Positions 6,205 to 8,241 of a DNA stretch of 8,241 nt are shown in pieces. The DNA lies in contig WFSU01000143.1 of NCBI GenBank assembly GCA_015485845.1, forward strand, positions 1-8,241, written 5' to 3'. Both the position numbers and the translations under genes were made by a program. The notes under the pieces were generated by a model, which saw nothing but the letters and a program-made list of their open reading frames with translations, ran no database searches and was not told the origin of the DNA. Origin of the DNA: Nitratifractor sp. (GTDB taxonomy: Bacteria; Campylobacterota; Campylobacteria; Campylobacterales; Sulfurovaceae). Position 1 is the stretch's first letter; each line of letters starts with the position of its first letter.

Positions 6205-6851
6205 GACAGCTCCATTCCGGCGTAGTTTTCTTCGTATTGGGGGGCGATATTTTTGCCCAACACCTTCTCCTGATTGTGCCGGTACCAGTCGTAGTTGTCC
6301 CGGTAGCGGACGTATCCGGGCTCAAGGGTCTGATCCCGAATGGCCGCCTGGAGTTTGACAAATCCTTCGATGAGAGCTTCGGGGCGGGGCATACAGCCGG
6401 CGACGTACATGTCGACCCCGAGATAGTCTTCGAGTTTTTTAATGGTGTTGTAGCTGTCCCAGTACATGCCGCCGTTGATGGTGCAGCTGCCCAGGGCAAT
6501 GACAAATTTGGGTTCGCTCATTTGCTCGTAGGTTCGGATGATCCGGCGCAGGGTCTTGAGCGACGCGTAGCCGGAGACGATGAGTATGTCGGCCTGTCGG
6601 GGAGTGGCGACACCGACAACACCAAGACGCTCGATGTCGTACCGGCTGGTAAACACCGGCGGCATTTCGATCGCACCACATCCCGTGCCGTAGGCGACGA
6701 CGAACATGCTCCGTGCCTGGAACCAGTGGATCGCCTTTTCGATGAGTGTCTGGGAGTTGGCGACCCCTTCGGTCTCGGCTTCGAGACTGCGTTGTTGGGC
6801 GGCCAAATCCTCTGAAGATGAGGATTGATACGATACAAAACCTTCCTGCAT
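6201..6851 (-). CDS. NuoB-like iron-sulfur small subunit, one cluster cysteine missing
   Basis: This 216-residue protein belongs to the NuoB/hydrogenase small-subunit family that holds the cluster (N2 in complex I) next to the large-subunit active site. Visible motifs are Y54-G-T-G-C58-G-A-I-E62 (family GLACCAIE or TGxCxGCDIE), L120-G-S-C123 with NGGMYW after it, and G152-C153-M-P-R-P-E. These three cysteines are the only ones in the protein: the position after C58, Cys in complex I, is Gly59. The cluster would then need a non-Cys ligand or be a 3Fe-4S form. The first 35 residues are polar and Ser/Glu/Gln-rich, an extension beyond the core. The ATG at 6851 follows TAGGAG 7 nt upstream, a ribosome site that also contains the TAG stop of the preceding gene. 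The end overlaps the next ATG by 4 nt. Confidence 0.92.
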   Translation of the reverse strand: MQEGFVSYQSSSSEDLAAQQRSLEAETEGVANSQTLIEKAIHWFQARSMFVVAYGTGCGAIEMPPVFTSRYDIERLGVVGVATPRQADILIVSGYASLKTLRRIIRTYEQMSEPKFVIALGSCTINGGMYWDSYNTIKKLEDYLGVDMYVAGCMPRPEALIEGFVKLQAAIRDQTLEPGYVRYRDNYDWYRHNQEKVLGKNIAPQYEENYAGMELS

Positions 6852-6861
6852 GACGATACTC

Positions 6862-7755
6862 CTATACCCGTAGTAGTCCGACGATCGCGATGACCGTCGG
6901 GACTTTTAGTAAAAATTCAACGCTTTGCGCGGTGGTGAAGCGGCCGTAGACGTTGCCGATGAACACCGCTGCGACGAAAAAGACGAATGTTTTGAAGATC
7001 AATTCCCAAAGCGTGTCAGCACCGCCCCAAAAGAGATCGACTATCAGCAGCAGCTTGGCAAACGAAAAAATAGCACTCTGGCTCAGCGCCAGCGCGAGGA
7101 ACTTACCCCCGAACTCCGCTGCCGGTCCGCTGTACACTTCTTGAGGCGCTCCGACGACATCGAAGGGAGATTTGCCAAGAAACCCGACGAAGGAGACAAA
7201 GGCCGCGATGAAAAGCAGCGGATGCGCCATGAGATTAGAAGTGACGCTTTGCTGGGACATGAGGGTGTGGATGTCGGCGGTACCCCCGGCAATCATGAGA
7301 CCGATGAGGGCGAGATAAAACGGCATCTCCAGTGCCAGAAGGCGTGTCAATCCCCGGGTGACGCCCATCGCCCCAAACGGGTTGCCGCTGCTCCCCACCC
7401 CGAGTGCGTTGCCGAGGGGGCCGAGCACCATGAAGTAGAGGACGACGAGCAGGTTGCCGTAGGGGCTCAAGCCCAGCAGATGATCCCCGTGGTTGAACCA
7501 GGGGGTGAAGAGTACCGTCATCACCGCACCGCTGGCCATAATGATTGGCCCGGCGGTGAACATCCAGCCGAAGCTGGTGGAGGTCTCTTTGCTGAAGAGT
7601 TTGATACTGTCCCAGAAGGACTGCGCGATCGACGGGCCGAAACGCCCATGTACTCGCGCTGTGATGTTGCGATAAAGTCCATAATAGAGGAAACCGAAGC
7701 CGTACGCCATCCCAACCATGAGCAGCAGATCGAGTATGAGTTTGATCGTCTCCAT
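6862..7755 (-). CDS. NuoH/HyfC/EchB-like membrane subunit
   Basis: This 297-residue polytopic membrane protein has about eight hydrophobic segments. The family signatures are R34-V-H-G-R-F-G-P (34-41) with the following D49-S-I-K-L-F-S-K-E (49-57), L139-L-A-L-E143-M-P-F, and the loop K195-S-P-F-D-V-V-G-A-P-Q-E206 then GPAAEFGG. This subunit anchors the peripheral arm to the membrane arm and lines the coupling channel. In the last loop, complex I has PFDxxEAExE; here the first two Glu positions are Gly202 and Pro204, and only E206 remains. The ATG at 7755 overlaps the upstream stop (TAATG) and has GGAGG 7 nt ahead; an in-frame start at 7887 would add a hydrophilic leader lying within the neighbouring gene and is rejected. 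The TAG stop is 10 nt from the NuoB-like gene. Confidence 0.92.
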   Translation of the reverse strand: METIKLILDLLLMVGMAYGFGFLYYGLYRNITARVHGRFGPSIAQSFWDSIKLFSKETSTSFGWMFTAGPIIMASGAVMTVLFTPWFNHGDHLLGLSPYGNLLVVLYFMVLGPLGNALGVGSSGNPFGAMGVTRGLTRLLALEMPFYLALIGLMIAGGTADIHTLMSQQSVTSNLMAHPLLFIAAFVSFVGFLGKSPFDVVGAPQEVYSGPAAEFGGKFLALALSQSAIFSFAKLLLIVDLFWGGADTLWELIFKTFVFFVAAVFIGNVYGRFTTAQSVEFLLKVPTVIAIVGLLRV

Positions 7756-8241
7756 TATTGCACCTCCAGATAAAGTAGAGCTGTCACGAAGGCGACGAAG
7801 AGCCAAGTGACATTTTGGGCAGTGAGGGTGTAGAGTCGCTGGATCAGATGTGAGCCATCTCCTGCCACGACGATTACCCGTCCCCACAGCGCATGGGCAT
7901 GGTGGGTCAGGATCGTCCGGATCCCGTCGATGCGGATGAGCTCCCGCCCCATGCCATAGCCGTAGTGGAGATTGACATCGGGGCGGGGAACTTCACCGCA
8001 GTAGCTGATGTCGTAGCTATCTCTGGGGCGAGTGGATCGGTTCTTGAGGAGGAGAAATCCGAGGAAGATCAGGAGGAAGATGCCGACAAAGGCTTCCCAG
8101 ATCACGAGGCCATTGAAAGAAGCAAAAGAGGTCGCAAGAACGGTGGCTCCCCCATCCATGACCGGTGCAAGGCTGAGATCTTCAAGAATCGTGTTGAGAT
8201 AAGGGACGATCGCTCCGGGAAAAGCTCCCAGAAACAAGAGG
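7755..8241 (-). CDS. Antiporter-like membrane subunit (NuoL/HyfB-type), C-terminal part
   Basis: The frame is open to the right edge of the window, so only the last 162 residues or so are present; a TTG at 8237 is just an internal Leu. Hydrophobic segments (for example LVIWEAFVGIFLLIFLGFLL and the final WLFVAFVTALLYLEV) flank a soluble loop containing SYDISYCGEVPRP. That loop sits where HyfB/HycC-type proteins carry a Cys-Gly pair near the C-terminus. With the neighbours, this fits the antiporter-like, ion-pumping subunit (Mrp/NuoL/HyfB family) of the same complex. The conserved Lys and Glu of the pumping helices would lie upstream, outside the window. The TAA stop overlaps the next ATG by one base. 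Family assignment is good; which of the antiporter-like types it is cannot be decided from this fragment. Confidence 0.75.
   Translation of the reverse strand, partial: LLFLGAFPGAIVPYLNTILEDLSLAPVMDGGATVLATSFASFNGLVIWEAFVGIFLLIFLGFLLLKNRSTRPRDSYDISYCGEVPRPDVNLHYGYGMGRELIRIDGIRTILTHHAHALWGRVIVVAGDGSHLIQRLYTLTAQNVTWLFVAFVTALLYLEVQ

Noticed and set aside
4560..6851. Standard H2-evolving Ech/Hyf/Mbh hydrogenase
   Set aside because: The fourth Ni-ligand Cys and the CxxCxxxH histidine are missing and there is no C-terminal maturation tail, so H2 activity should not be assumed.
6925..7773. Long + strand open frame opposite the NuoH-like gene
   Set aside because: The protein would be highly charged and low in complexity, the mirror of a hydrophobic membrane gene; no family motif and no convincing ribosome site.
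7756..7887. Upstream start for the NuoH-like gene at 7887
   Set aside because: The extra 44 residues are basic, Cys-containing and unlike the family N-terminus; GGAGG and the TAATG junction support 7755.
3714..8241. Ordinary respiratory complex I (nuo) operon
   Set aside because: Gene order differs from nuo operons, MrpE is present, the NuoD-like protein has cysteine motifs of the hydrogenase type and lacks the quinone-site His, and NuoB has an altered cluster motif.

Overview
The window joins two unrelated blocks that face each other. On the + strand (1-3701) lie two cell-surface genes: the 3' part of a repetitive SdrD B-like surface protein, then a lipoprotein with two Ig-like domains and a GH123/DUF4091-type C-terminal region. 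On the - strand (8241-3714) lies the downstream part of a tightly packed operon for a membrane-bound, complex I-like, ferredoxin-linked oxidoreductase of the group 4 [NiFe]-hydrogenase superfamily. In transcription order it encodes an antiporter-like subunit (partial), a NuoH/HyfC-like membrane subunit, a NuoB-like subunit, a NuoC-like subunit, a NuoD-like large subunit, a NuoI-like 2[4Fe-4S] protein and an MrpE-like subunit.

The - strand genes overlap or nearly touch (TAATG, ATGA, 11-nt and ATGA overlaps; gaps of 10 and 4 nt), so they form one transcription unit whose promoter lies beyond the right edge. The two blocks end only 12 bp apart, and a hairpin-forming inverted repeat (3694-3734) spans both stop codons. 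It is a candidate two-way terminator.

The most interesting part is the oxidoreductase. Its large subunit keeps the first CxxC of the [NiFe] site (C63, C66) but has lost the usual following His and carries a short Pro/Glu/Asp-rich insertion there. At the C-terminus only one of the two cysteines remains (C362-P-P-E365). The complex I quinone-site His and Tyr are not there either. The NuoB-like subunit has only three cysteines in total, one short of the usual set for the N2/proximal cluster. The complex therefore looks like neither a normal hydrogenase nor a normal complex I. It most resembles the energy-converting hydrogenase-related (Ehr) or Mbx/Mbs-type complexes, with an unusual active site.

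Organism: a Gram-negative bacterium, from the lipobox lipoprotein and the envelope gene types. I lean towards a chemolithotrophic Campylobacterota of the Sulfurovum/Nitratifractor kind, because such genomes combine SdrD-like repeat proteins with group 4-type complexes. This is a low-confidence inference without a database search. The operon is GC-rich (about 60% in a hand-counted 60-bp line), while the middle of the lipoprotein gene drops to 30-40% in counted lines, which suggests a mosaic or acquired gene.
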